From Tritrichomonas musculus (Eukaryota; Parabasalia; Tritrichomonadida; Tritrichomonadidae), in contig JAPFFF010000057.1 in NCBI GenBank assembly GCA_039105265.1, positions 682,001 to 746,000 on the forward strand: a DNA stretch of 64,000 nt, given 5' to 3'. How positions within the stretch are numbered: the stretch's first letter is position 1; every line of letters begins with the position of its first letter. Both the position numbers and the translations under genes were made by a program. The notes under the pieces were generated by a model. The model was not told where the DNA came from and did not search any database. It saw only the letters and a list, made by a program, of their open reading frames with translations. Below are positions 46,978 through 57,879 of the stretch, in pieces.

Positions 46978-48432
46978 TTATTTTTTTTCATTCTTAAAAA
47001 ATTTTAGTGGAATGCGAAAAGATTTATTTGCTAATTCAGGAAATAAGTGCTTAATGTAAATCTCTTTTTGCATTTCAGTCAATTGTAAATTGAACTTGAG
47101 CCTTTGATCTATATAGCTTATATCAAAAAAACGAACTTTGCAACATTTTGAAACATCAAGATAAACAATCTCTTTGTATTTGTTCCCATTTTTGACAACT
47201 TCTGAGATAATTCCACATGCCCTAAATGCAGACTTGCAGTTCATGGGCGTGCATGCCTGCATCAGTGATTGGTGCATTTTAATAATCTGTTTGGTTAAAC
47301 TACTTGATTCTGCTGGGACTTTTATATTAGATGCGAACCTTTTCATGGCAGAAAAAATTCCCACATCGAGTGGCTGTAGTTGCTCGCTCGAATGTGGGAC
47401 AAGAAAATGGATGTCAATGTTTTCTTTTTCAAGATCTAATGTTTCTATTCCATTGTGGTGGCCTACAAAGCCATCCATTATTAGAACTGCTCTACCGTTA
47501 TATTGAAAAAGTTCTCTTAAGTGACGAACATGTGGAATAAAAGTGTTTTCCATCCAGTAACTGAAAGCTGAAGTATTTAAGAAACCAGATTCAGTTTGAA
47601 CTATATCGATGCTATTAAATGGCAAAGTGTTATACAAATCTGAATCTATGTTTGATCTTTGAACTGCAAAGAGTGGTTTGGCAACATAACCATTAGGAGA
47701 AATGCATGCTAAAACGCTAGAGTTCTTCATTTTCCTTGTTACAGGATAAAAAGCTGTTCTTTTGGTATATGTTATTGGCACTATAAGCTTCTTTTCTCTT
47801 GCATCATTGTAATCTGTATAGCCACATTCTTCCAAATTATAAATGAAGCTAGAATGAGCACCTTGGATTCGTTGCTTTAGTATCTCTAAGTTGCTTTCGA
47901 TTTCCTCTATATCAACTTGGGACCTGTCAATCTCTAGTGGCAAACCTATGCATGATTTATATTTGTGGCCTAGTCTCGTCTTGATAATATGCCTTAGAGT
48001 ATCCTGTGGTATTGTCTTATTGAATTTCAAAGATACAAAATCATAAATGTCCACATAAGATGGGTAAATAGGACTCACTGGTGTCAAGTGAAGCCTATCA
48101 ATTTCTTTTTCTATTAAAGAAATCTCTAAGTCATTCAGAGAAGGAGGGCGACCATTTTGTAGAGAACCTTTCAATATTTTAACATGCTGATTGAAAATGC
48201 ACTGTTTGGACACACCAAATAGCTTCGCTATGCGATCATATGACACGCGAAGTTCATCATTATGTAAGTGATTGGTTAAAATCTTTACTTGATCTCGAAA
48301 GCTTTGAGGATTAAGATATTGCATTTCCGAAATTGCAGCTTGATAAGCTTTCTTCTCTTCATCTGATCCTAGAAAATCTGAAATGATAGGCTTCGGAGGA
48401 AGCAAATCGTTGTGATTCAGCTGTGGTATCAA
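46978..48432 (-). CDS. pogo-like (DDE_1) transposase of the middle element
   Basis: Frame of up to 484 codons. The 5'-most codon shown is TTG at 48432. No in-frame ATG lies upstream before a stop, and the first internal ATG is near 48324, so the start is uncertain or lost. The N-terminal part has helix-turn-helix character (YDRIAKLFGVSKQCIFNQHV). The catalytic domain carries NLEECG (about 200-204), LIMDG (D near 320) and HSSEQLQPLD (D near 356), matching the D-D-D pattern of pogo/Tigger/CENP-B relatives. The first acid is Glu instead of the Asp of the sister transposase. Cut-and-paste at TA sites is the expected reaction. Activity is doubtful. Confidence 0.82.
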   Translation of the reverse strand: MIPQLNHNDLLPPKPIISDFLGSDEEKKAYQAAISEMQYLNPQSFRDQVKILTNHLHNDELRVSYDRIAKLFGVSKQCIFNQHVKILKGSLQNGRPPSLNDLEISLIEKEIDRLHLTPVSPIYPSYVDIYDFVSLKFNKTIPQDTLRHIIKTRLGHKYKSCIGLPLEIDRSQVDIEEIESNLEILKQRIQGAHSSFIYNLEECGYTDYNDAREKKLIVPITYTKRTAFYPVTRKMKNSSVLACISPNGYVAKPLFAVQRSNIDSDLYNTLPFNSIDIVQTESGFLNTSAFSYWMENTFIPHVRHLRELFQYNGRAVLIMDGFVGHHNGIETLDLEKENIDIHFLVPHSSEQLQPLDVGIFSAMKRFASNIKVPAESSSLTKQIIKMHQSLMQACTPMNCKSAFRACGIISEVVKNGNKYKEIVYLDVSKCCKVRFFDISYIDQRLKFNLQLTEMQKEIYIKHLFPELANKSFRIPLKFFKNEKK

Positions 48433-49670
48433 GATATGAACAAAATAAAAATGACATTAAAGTTTTTTTTTTTAATAGAAAAAAATCGGTTTCTATCTAC
48501 CAAATAAACAATATTTTTTATTATTATATTCAATTCTTCATATTTTACTTTTTTTTATTATTATTTTTCTAATATAATAAAAACATAATTTAATATTACT
48601 TTAAATTATTTAATTATTATCCATTTCATATGGAAAAAAAGATTTTAATTTTTCTGAGTATCGTAATTAAATTCAAATTTAAATCATTAATATCTTTGAA
48701 AATAAATTTATATTTATGATATATTATTATTGTTATATCTTTTATTTTCATATTTATTATATAAATTATTATTTTATTTCTCATAAAATAAAATACAGAT
48801 GGAATATTTTTTAATTTATTCATTAAAAAAATTGACTTGAACCATTTTAACCCAAAGAAGAATTGAAAAAATAAAGAAATTTTTGTTTATTTATCTTTTT
48901 ATTTTACATATTAATATGATTTGATAACAATAATATTATTTATTAAAATAGTAACTAAACATAAATATAAACAAAATACTTGTTTTACATTTTTATTTTT
49001 TTACAAAAAGAATGCTGATTTGAAATTGAATGATTAATTATGTTTTAAATTTGAATGCATTTTATTTATTTTTGATTTTTTATTATCTTGAAAATATCAT
49101 ATATTAGGCAATATAAATATTTTAAATATATGATATAAAAATATAAAATCATAAATATATACAAGTAAAATGCAAAATATTCCCAAAGAAAGCAATATTT
49201 CATTATTCGATTTTTTTTTTTAAAGTAATGAAAATTCAATAAATTTTCGAATTTATTCTATCAAAAAAAATTCATTTAGTCATTTCACAATAATAATTTT
49301 CATATAGAATTTGAATGTGATGATTGAATTTTTTGTATTTTATTCTATAAGATCATTCAATAAAATTGAATTCGTCACCACCTTTTTCTTGTCGTCCACG
49401 TGTTTTAACCGATACTCTATATATAAAAATAACAAAAGAACAAAATCACTTATTATATTCTTTCTCAATTTAATTGCAATCATGAAGATTGCTAAATTAT
49501 ACTAATTCCAGGGGATTTATTTATAATTGTTTAAATATCAAATATAATTCGAAAATTTCAAAAATTTGATGATTTTTTAAATTACTGCTTTTGTTATTTA
49601 TTTTATACTTAGTTTTTACATATTTTATTACTTCTAAAATGAAATTATTTAAAAAAAAATTATGATTTTC

Positions 49671-49702
<32 letters not shown>

Positions 49703-49752
49703 GGAATATATATATATAGAACCAAATGACTTTTAGCTAAAATCAGGAATTT

Positions 49753-51110
49753 TTATTCGATAATTTCGAGGGAAAACTCCATTTTTCGTTCATAAAGGAT
49801 GATCTTTTGTGCATCAGATAGAGGAATTCGATTTCCAATCAAAAAATCTATGTGGCTTTGCTGATAATGCCTTACCGATGAGCAACAACTTCGTGCAACT
49901 TTCGAAAGAAATAACTTGTAATTAAAAGAAACATTTGGGACTGCAATAATCCCTGCAGCACAAAATGCCGACATTACATTGTCTGGAGAACTGGCTTGCC
50001 ACAAACTATGGAAAATTTTAATTATTTGATTTGTTTGAGAACTGACATCAGAATGCGTTTTATAATTAGATGAAAACCTCTTCATCTGACCAAACACACC
50101 TAAATCTAAAGGTTGTGTTTGGTCAGATGAATGAGGCGGTAAAAAAACTACTTTCAAATGTAAAAATTTTAAATTTTGTTTTTCAATGACATTTTTGTGT
50201 GCTAATAAACCATCCATCAACAAAATTGATTCTCCTTGATAATTGTAACGTGATCTTTTTTCTCTGAGTTCTGATATAAAAACGTTTGAAAACCAATATT
50301 CAAATGATACTGAATTTATGTACCCAGATGGCGTATGAACAAATTGAAAATACGTAGGTGATAAATACTTATAGATTTCTGAATCGGCGGTTTTCCTTTG
50401 GAGAACAACTTGAGGTTTTATCCAGCGACCATCTCCTGCAATGCAATGGAGCACTATTGACAGTTTTCCCTGTCTTGAAATTGCAAATGGAGCTGTCTTT
50501 TTGTTGTAGTTCTTAGGTACAATGACTCTAATTTCTCTGGCATCTGCCCAATCTTGGTTTCCGCATTCGTCAAGATTGAACACGAACTGATGAGGAACAC
50601 CAGAAATGATGGAGTCAAGATTGTTATAATAATCGTCAATGCTTTTTTCAAATCCTCCTGCAAGTAATTTCGTAATGTATCTTGGTTAATATGCTTGTTG
50701 AATTTTAAATAAATTAGGTCTGAAATCTCATCATATGTCGGAAAATGTTTTTTTTCATGAAACTTGTGAATTTCTTGTGAGATAATGAAACGTTGGACTT
50801 TACTTAATTCTGGAGTTCTTCCTAGACCAACAGGTCCTCTTTTATATTTGGTTAATTGCTGTCTTATTGATGCTTTTTGGTTATCAAATAGATCTCCAAT
50901 TCTCTGAAAAGAAACACGTACCTTGTCATTTCGAAGATAATTACACATGACACCAATTTGATCACGAAATGTTGCTGCATTTATATATTCTTCAGAATTC
51001 AACATTTGATGAAAAGCATCGATTTCATCTTGAGTTCCATTGAAATCTTTGACAATTTGTAAAGGTGGCTGTATATCTTTGGTATGAGGATCAGAGTGAA
51101 AGTTATTCAT
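49753..51110 (-). pseudogene. pogo-like (DDE_1) transposase of the outer element, one frameshift
   Basis: The ATG at 51110 gives MNNFHSDPHTKDIQPP and an N-terminal DNA-binding region homologous to the sister transposase (ATFRDQIGVMCNYLRNDKVR; FPTYDEISDLIYLKFNKHI). Near 50655 the frame shifts by one, after which the catalytic domain continues: FNLDECGNQDW (first Asp), LLMDGLLAHKN (second) and HSSDQTQPLDLGVF (third). All three catalytic Asp residues are intact, but the frameshift separates them from the DNA-binding domain. The terminal repeat of the outer element begins about 180 bp upstream of the ATG, as expected. Confidence 0.85.
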
Positions 51111-51366
51111 TATTAAAAATGGTTCCACTTATAAGATCAAAATTCTATAGAAATGGTTCAAAATTCAATAAAAATGGTTCAAAATTATTGAAAAAATTCA
51201 GAAAAAATGGTTCAATTTTTATTCAAAATTTATCTGGTGATATGAACGATAAAACAAAATTGTGAGAAAAATAGTAATCCACTTCTTTGTGCTTTCCGAA
51301 AAAGATTCAAAATTTCAATACTTGACATCACCGTAAACAACTTTTTCGTATCGTAAATCACTTTTT

Positions 51367-51742
51367 ATATAAATATGGCTTTGGAAAAAAAATATGGCTT
51401 TTGCGAGGCCTAAATTTATACTTATATCCTTTTAGTTTTTATTTTAATTTGAATTTTATATGATGCAAATATTTATCAAACTAGTTATTATTATTATAAT
51501 AAAATATAATTAGTTTAAACAAACCAATCATTGAGTTTTACTGTAAAAAATCAGTTGTACGACCTTTACTTTATTTTGGAAAAAATCATAATCAAAATAC
51601 GAACTTTTTATATGAGCTTATTGAAATTTTATTATTAAAAAACGGTTATCCTGGAATAAAATCAAAATTCTTGAAAAAAATGATAAACGTTATATTGTTG
51701 CTTAATGGATAAAAAATGGAAAGAATAATTATTATTTGGCTT
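51367..51742. other. A+T-rich spacer
   Basis: Right flank of the outer transposon up to the ankyrin gene. No gene seen. Confidence 0.5.
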
Positions 51743-53021
51743 TTATTTATTCTCTGGTTCTTCAGAGTTATCACCTAAAACACCTTTTTGCTTTTCAAGA
51801 AATAAAATTTTACTATTTAGCTCATGAAGTTGAACAAAAATTGTACCAAGAATATCACCTGAAACACCTTTTTGCTTTTCAATACATGAGATTGTACTAT
51901 TGAACTCTTGAAGATGATCTTTAATTTGACCAAGAATATCACCTGAAGCGCCTCTTTTCATTTCAAGATTTGAAATTCTATTATGGATTTCATTAATCTG
52001 ATCTAAAATTTGATAAAGATACTTCTGAGGAGAAGGATCAAGCTCTTTTTCTTGTTTAATCTCATTAGTTTCTTCGTCATCAGAGCTAATGGAACTTGAC
52101 TCATCTGTGTGATCAATAAGTTCTGGAGCGTAAATCTTCATAAGAACCTCAAAAGAATCAACTTCGTTATCAAATTCACATTTTTGAAGAGCATTAACAA
52201 TTAAATCGATATCATCATCTTTTTTTATTTTTGGTGGGTTTTGAAGGTGCAGCCTCTTTAAGTAATTATCATGTTGATATTCATATGCTAAATCAAGGTC
52301 TTTTACCTTTTGCGTCACATATGTCAATATCTGTAATTGCTGAAAGCAAAATTCTAACCATTCCATAATCACAAAGGGAAACAGCAATGTGAAGAGGAGT
52401 TGATCCTGAATCTGACTTTTTATTAACATCTGCTGAGTATTCAAACATATAATCCTCGAATTCTTCTTCTACTGTTCTTTGATTGGCCTTTTTCTGTGGC
52501 CACCTTGCTTTTGGCATTTTAGACAATAACAAAAATACATTTGCATAGCGTCTGTTACTAACAGCAAGGTGAAGAGCTGTTGTTCCTTCATCTTCCCTTG
52601 CTTGCCTATCAGGTAAATTTAATGGTATATCAATGTTGTCTTGTATCCACTTGTGCTGAAGGAGAAGTTTTAAACATTTTGAATCTTTAATCATTGCAGC
52701 AAGATGAAGACAATTATATCCTTCAACATACTTTTTGACTTTTGGATTCTTGCATTCAAGAATATATTCAACAATTTCATTTTGCTCGCAAAGAATCGCA
52801 TACATAAGCATAGTAGGTCCTCTTATATTGATATAACTCTCATCTGGATTGTACAATGGTTGAGCTTTTAACTCTTCATACTGTAATAAACGTTGATTTA
52901 TGTCATTCTCTCCAACACAGCATTTTTTAAAAGCATCTAAATCACCGTGAACAATAGCTTTTACAACTTCTTCTTGAAAATCCTTTGATGAGGTTGGTCT
53001 GGGATTCTCTTGCTCTGTCAT
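51743..53021 (-). pseudogene. Ankyrin-repeat protein with C-terminal coiled-coil repeats, one frameshift
   Basis: The ATG at 53021 (MTEQENPRPTSSKDFQEEVV) has a TCATTT motif upstream. Canonical ankyrin repeats are clear: EGYNLCHLAAM-like (CLHLAAMIKDSKCLKLLL), EGTTALHLAVSNRRYANVFL and GSTPLHIAVSLCDYGMVRIL. At about 52294-52300 the fourth repeat (DAKGKRP, expected next LDLAYEYQHD) shifts frame. The remainder continues to 51743 and contains three roughly 34-residue repeats with GxSGDILG and EKQKG words, probably coiled coil. Total would be about 425 residues. A cytosolic scaffold is likely. The indel is not in a homopolymer, favouring a real frameshift, though sequence error remains possible. Confidence 0.8.
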
Positions 53022-53027
53022 TTAATT

Positions 53028-53033
53028 AAATGA
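53028..53033 (-). promoter_or_regulatory. Initiator-like TCATTT
   Basis: TCATTT on the minus strand, a few bases upstream of the ankyrin gene's ATG at 53021. Confidence 0.5.
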
Positions 53034-53434
53034 TTTATTGTCATATGGCAAATAAATTAAAATTTTAATAATAAGCCTTTCAATTTGAGAGGACATTAAA
53101 AACATTTCTCTCAATTCTATAAAATTTTCGATTATTAATTGAATTAGAGAAAAAGTGCATTTTTTCATGACAAAATCCCAAAAAAATCAAATAATATTAA
53201 GTTTTCTTTTGATAGAGGAATAATTATGTATGCAGTATAAAAATTACTGCTTTTGTTCATATGAAATATTATAAATTTTTTTAAATGAAAATACAATATT
53301 ATTTTTTGTTTTATATTATGATTTTTTATATTATATTAGTTAATAGAAAAATAAATAATAAATATAATATGAATAAAAAATATGAATATGATATCACTCC
53401 TGGATTCAATGTATCGACACTATCTAATATATAA
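53034..53434. other. A+T-rich spacer
   Basis: Lies between the divergently arranged ankyrin gene and kinase fragment. Nothing recognised. Confidence 0.5.
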
Positions 53435-53616
53435 ATGGATATAAGAGGAGTTTTCTACGACACAAAAGATTTGGAAGTAAGCTTGTTGAAGGCACATTTG
53501 GTTCAGTTTATTTGGTCACTAATATCAATGACAAACAAGAGTATGCGAAAAAATCTCTCAAACCCGATGGAGGTTTTTACGGAAAACAGCAAATGCGATT
53601 TTTACAGGAATCATAA
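53435..53616 (+). pseudogene. Second protein kinase N-lobe fragment
   Basis: Starts with MDIRGVFYDTKDLEV, aligning with the first kinase fragment's MDFEGAFFNTQDYEL. A frame change follows, then KLVEGTFGSVYLVTN (glycine loop) and EYAKKSLKPDGGFYGKQQMR (ATP Lys region), ending FLQES then TAA. The stop falls at the same alignment position as the TAA in the fragment at 42799. No C-lobe is present. A decayed paralogue of the same kinase subfamily. Confidence 0.75.
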
Positions 53617-54509
53617 ATGATGTTTTCTTTATCATTTAAGAATCCTACTATTTTTCCATAATGAAGGTGTGCTAGAACGCTTTTATGAACTTTCAATTAA
53701 TAATTTATTTTGATTTGCTTTTGTAATTGAGAGCTACTATCTCATAATTGATCATTTTTAACTTTTAATTGAACACTGTTATTTGGCATTATTCATTTTT
53801 GAGGACGATTTTGTGATGCGTTATCTTGTCACTGAGCATTGTTTGAAATTACGATTTGCAAGAGTGAATTCTTGAGGCAATGTTTCATTTATATTTGCCA
53901 GAGGTAAGTTGTAAGACGTTATTCTGCTATATGACAATCGCAATTTGCGAGAGCTGAGTCTTAATGTGCTATTTTCTGAAAAAGTGCTTAAAGATGAGTA
54001 TCCTATAAATTGTAGTCGTTTTAAAGTTATACATAATATAATATATTGATGTTTATTTTAAGATTAAAATCAAAAAATGCATTCTTTTTTATGAAATATT
54101 TGAGATAAAAGTACGATCATATACTTATCAAAAAGTTTAATTGAAAATTCTGATATCAAAAGCTGTGAAAAAAAAAAAAAAATCTCGATCTCGCGAATAA
54201 GTGCATATTTATATATCGATGCCAAAAAGTTAATCAATTATGTATCTCGAGAATCGAAGAATAACAAGCCTCTTTTCCATTTAGTTGATGATGTTACTCT
54301 AGGCTATACATTTATAATTTGATTTATTGCTAGATTTAATATAAATATATATATATATGTTATAAAATAATATGCAATAAATATATTATATATTTGTTCT
54401 TATATTTCAGAAGATATAAATATTTTAATAATTCAAAATTTAAGTGAAGTCAGCGTTTGAACCTCTGATTATTTTTTTTCAATCTCGAACAATAAAGTTT
54501 GTTTATTAA
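53617..54509. other. Intergenic region with dispersed repeat
   Basis: Contains the right-hand copy of the CTCGAGA repeat (54110-54285). The stretch 53800-53990 holds two weakly similar blocks (ACGATTTGCAAGAG and CAATTTGCGAGAG contexts). No gene seen. Confidence 0.5.
54110..54285 (-). repeat. CTCGAGA dispersed repeat, right copy
   Basis: In reverse orientation it matches 38885-39045, sharing GGCTTGTTATTCT, GATTCTCGAGA, TATAAATATGCAC and TTTTGATATCAGAATTTTCA. Confidence 0.75.
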
Positions 54510-55708
54510 TTAAAATTGCAATGCAAAACCTTCATAAAAAAACTCGTTGATATCACATATTTTTTTAAGTTTTGAATTGCTTGGCTTGTATTCATCATTT
54601 CTGAATAAAGCCATGAACTTATCTTCTAAATAATCTTGCTCAAGAGGATAAATCATATCACAATTTTTGTAAAACAGTCTAATAGAACGAAGATCAGTAT
54701 TGAAACATATATGATACAAACTTTCTGATTTAAAAATATCATTTCTATCAATAAAGGATTGAAATCGAATTTTAATATCATCATTATTTTCAGCAATTAA
54801 TCTCATAAAAGCACAAAATATGGTGACAAAATGTACAACTTTTTCTAATAGTTCATAAGCTTTCATCTCATCCTTTTCAACATCTTCTCCAAAATAATAT
54901 ATTCTTGATAAATTATAGTGTGCAAATACATCTTTATCATTTTCGATTCCTTCTTTAAAATATAGAAGTGCTGAAGTAATGTTTTTCTCAACAAATTCTC
55001 CATTTTTATAAATAACACCAAGATTGTTTTTTGGTCCAGGAGAAATAAAACTAGCACACTCTTTAAATAAATGAATTGCTTTTTGAATATCACGTTGAAT
55101 ATATTTTCCTTCATAATATAAAGCACCAAGATAAAGTTGTGCCATACGATTTTTATTTTTTGATGAAAGTTCAAAATATCAATAAAATCATTGACGTTAA
55201 ACTTTGAATTCGGTTTAATTGTACTTGGATCATTTTTTTCATGCCTTCGTTGTGTTAATATTTGACTTCGCTTGATAATGCAATTGATGATCGCGTTTTC
55301 AATGAGGCTGAGTTCGCCTTTGTTAAAATTATAAAAATCTGTTTGCTTGTTATTTGATTGAGGTAACTTGAGAGAGGCTTTGAATTCTTCTTCAGATTTA
55401 GAGCTAAAATAGAAAAATAAGGATTTCTTTTCTGTGAAAAATTTTTGATGATTCTTGAAATTTAAATAATCTATGAGAAAAATTTTGTGGGTCAAAACTA
55501 AAATATAAAATATGTTTTGGCTGTTAATAGAAAAATGATCAATCATGGCTGTATTAACTTTCAAAGAGGATAAATCCTCAATTAATTTTATAATATTATA
55601 ATATTTGAAATTGCACGATTCTGGAAGGAATTGAAAACACGTATAAACATTTGTTTTTGATACAATACCTGAAAAAATGGATGTCCCTTTGACAATAATA
55701 TCATTCAT
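54510..55708 (-). pseudogene. Sel1-repeat protein, one frameshift
   Basis: The ATG at 55708 (MNDIIVKGTSIFSGIV) opens about 175 residues of unrecognised N-terminal domain. At about 55185 the frame changes: FIDI is followed, one base out, by FELSSKNKNRMAQLYLGALY, a Sel1 repeat. Further Sel1 units follow (KNNLGVIYKNGEFVEKNITS; AHYNLSRIYYFGEDVEKDEM). The C-terminus INEFFYEGFALQF resembles the INALFYEGLGL tail of the giant kinase-Sel1 gene, indicating a common family ending. Total about 400 residues. No kinase domain is present. Broken by one indel, or a sequence error. Confidence 0.75.
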
Positions 55709-55885
55709 GAATAAGAAATTGATAAAACTTAAATCCAAATTGCCAAATCATTTTTTCTCTCAATTTACTTGACAAAAAATTATTTATTTCAATTTTACGT
55801 AGTTTTTAATAGCATAGTTAGGTATGAAAAATGCAGGATGTCTTGATATATTATTATATAAGGAAATAAATATATTCCTTAAATA

Positions 55886-57607
55886 CAGTAGTGTTTTTAA
55901 TATGGTAACGGTATTTAAAGTGGTAACGCTTTTTTTTTAGAAAAAAAATTTAAAAATACAAAATTTAATTTTTTTCAACATAAAACAGAGTTTATTTAAA
56001 TTAAATTATATAATAATATTTACCATTATTTATATGATATTAATCACAAGGTTGTGTATCTATCTGTCTCAAATCACCAAAGTTTTTCGTCAACCAATTT
56101 AAAAAGTTAAAATCAAATTACTTCATTACCTTTTTAAAATTTTTGATATATTCTTATATAATTAGTTTAGCATCTATTCATCATTCATAATTTATTCATC
56201 ATTTAATTATAAATGATAAATACTTTCTTTTGAAAAGTTAAAATTATTTTAAAAATGTAACCATTTTCATAAGTGTTTATACAAAATAAAAAATTCTTAT
56301 GAGTGCTTTTGATTATTTCCTTAAATCCTTTTTATATTTGATTGTATATTAGAAGAATTTTATTATTTTACTATACTATTTACTTTTAACTCAAGCATAA
56401 TGCATTTTATAGGTCAAATGAATATGCTTTGAATGGCTCAAATTAAATTGAATTATAATCTAAATTAGAAGATTGATCAATTTATCTTTATTATATAAAT
56501 ATATAGTTTATTGCGCTGTATTATTAAAATAATAACATAAAAGTAATAATCTATACTAGAAGTTTCCTATTCTTATAATGATCTCAAAAACTGAAAAATA
56601 CATAGTTGTAAGCAAAAAAATTTCATAATTTTTCTCTTTCTCACCAAAAAGAATCAAAAGGATGTAATATCGAATTTTAGTTCGATATTATATCAATTCA
56701 ATGATTTTGATAATAAAAAACGATGAATTATCTAATGATTATAATATGATTATTTTTTCTTTAAAAATCGAATTTGAAAAAGATTCAATGAAATTTATTA
56801 ATGAAATAAATATGTATATAAAATGCTGAAACATAAGAAATAAAAATTGTCTAAAAAAAACAAAATTTGAATATTTGTTTTGCTGTTCGTTTATATTTTT
56901 TGGACGTTTATCAATTGATGAAGATAAACCATTATCTTGTGCAAAACATATTATCTTATTGCATTATATCAATATATAAATATGTTTTAATAGTTTTTAA
57001 CTAATTTTTAATTTGTAATTTCAGTAATCTGTTATGTTGTCGGGATAAAGATAGCGCAAAATTGAAAGATGTTGAAAAAGTTCTCTCAATAAGTCTCAGA
57101 ATGAAAATCAACTCTGACTTCTAATAAGTTAAATACATCTTTAAATGCAAATATGTTTTTATAAATATTATTTATAAATAACAGCATTTTATAGATAAAT
57201 GAATCAATTCTTTATCATGAAAAGTAAATGGTCACCAAAAAATCAAAGATATACTCGTTTTTATAGTCAATAATTTTATTTTTACAAATTTAATTAATAA
57301 TTATTAATATTCTCATAATATATAATATGTTTATATTCTTAAATAAAATATTACTTTGATGTATATGTTTATAATCATGCTTTAATTTTTTTCATTGATT
57401 GACGAAAAACTTTGGTGATTTGAGACAGATAGATACACAACCTTGTGATTAATATCATATAAATAATGGTAAATATTATTATATAATTTAATTTAAATAA
57501 ACTCTGTTTTATGTCGAAAAAAATTAAATTTTGTATTTTTAAATTTTTTTTTCTAAAAAAAAAGCGTTACCACTTTAAATACCGTTACCATATTAAAAAC
57601 ACTACTG
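55886..57607. mobile_element. 1.72-kb Tc1/mariner-type TIR element, non-autonomous
   Basis: Ends start CAGTAGTGTTTTTAATATGG on both sides in inverted orientation and are flanked by TA (55884-55885, 57608-57609). Terminal repeats of about 210 bp are nearly identical (left to about 56100, right from about 57395), suggesting recent mobility. The interior has no transposase frame. A short coding-like piece (KDSAKLKDVEKVLSISLRMK) lies at about 57027-57125, preceded by a pyrimidine-rich stretch ending TTTCAG. Confidence 0.9.
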
Positions 57608-57875
57608 TATATTATTAAAAATATATTTTGGTAATATTGTATCACGAACAATATCAGGGCCAATTGCAAGCAACCCAGCCAATGAGCCATATTTAGCGAT
57701 TAAAAATGGTCTCTTGAATTCCTTTTCGAAAAAAACGTTTGTTAATTTTTCTGCTGCTTCATCAAGAAGTGGTGCAAGGACAATTGCTAATATTTTGTGT
57801 AAAACGCAGTCAAAACTTAAACTTTCGTTTAGTAACAATGCATTTGTTATGAAGATCTCACCAAAAAAAAAAAAA
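57608..57875 (-). pseudogene. Unidentified gene fragment interrupted by the mariner-type element
   Basis: Minus-strand frame reads EIFITNALLLNESLSF, then LAIVLAPLLDEAAEKLTNVF and GSLAGLLAIGPDIVRDTILP, with balanced composition typical of real protein. It has no ATG and starts next to a poly-T tract (57859-57880). It ends with a TAG supplied by the terminal repeat of the element inserted at the TA at 57608. Family not recognised. Confidence 0.5.
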
Positions 57876-57879
57876 AAAA

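Larger units (their letters stand above)
44891..49417 (-). mobile_element. Middle pogo-like DNA transposon
   Basis: Left end GAGTATCAAGAAAAAGTGGC at 44891, right end its inverse relative finishing GATACTC at 49417. Both are flanked by TA (44889-44890 and 49418-49419). The terminal repeats share the GGTGAC(G/T)(A)ATTCAATTTT core. It contains the transposase frame at 46978-48432. It sits only about 10 bp inside the left terminal repeat of the outer element. It is itself interrupted by the element at 45102-46890; without that it would be about 2.7 kb. Confidence 0.85.
44792..51366 (-). mobile_element. Outer pogo-like DNA transposon carrying a nested insertion
   Basis: Left end begins CAGTACCGCGAAAAAGTGAT, preceded by TA. 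The first 90 bp or so recur inverted at about 51290-51366, sharing GGTGATGTCAAGTATTGAAA and a doubled GAAAAAGTG(G)TTTAC word. The right copy lacks the outermost CAGTACCGC, so the right tip is eroded. Its own transposase gene is at 49753-51110. Removing the inserted element at 44891-49417 leaves about 2.0 kb, a normal size for pogo/Tigger-like elements. Confidence 0.85.

Noticed and set aside
48400-48460. Spliced start for the middle transposase using the CACAG before codon CTG
   Set aside because: The sequence lacks the extended branch/3' motif typical of trichomonad introns and no matching 5' site was seen, so a lost start is simpler.
48626-49505. Short frames between the two transposases
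   Set aside because: Composition is that of translated A+T-rich noncoding DNA; the right terminal repeat of the middle element runs through one of them.
38885-54285. Large Polinton-like element bounded by the CTCGAGA repeats
   Set aside because: No polymerase, integrase, capsid or packaging gene is visible between them, and the repeats are short and diverged.
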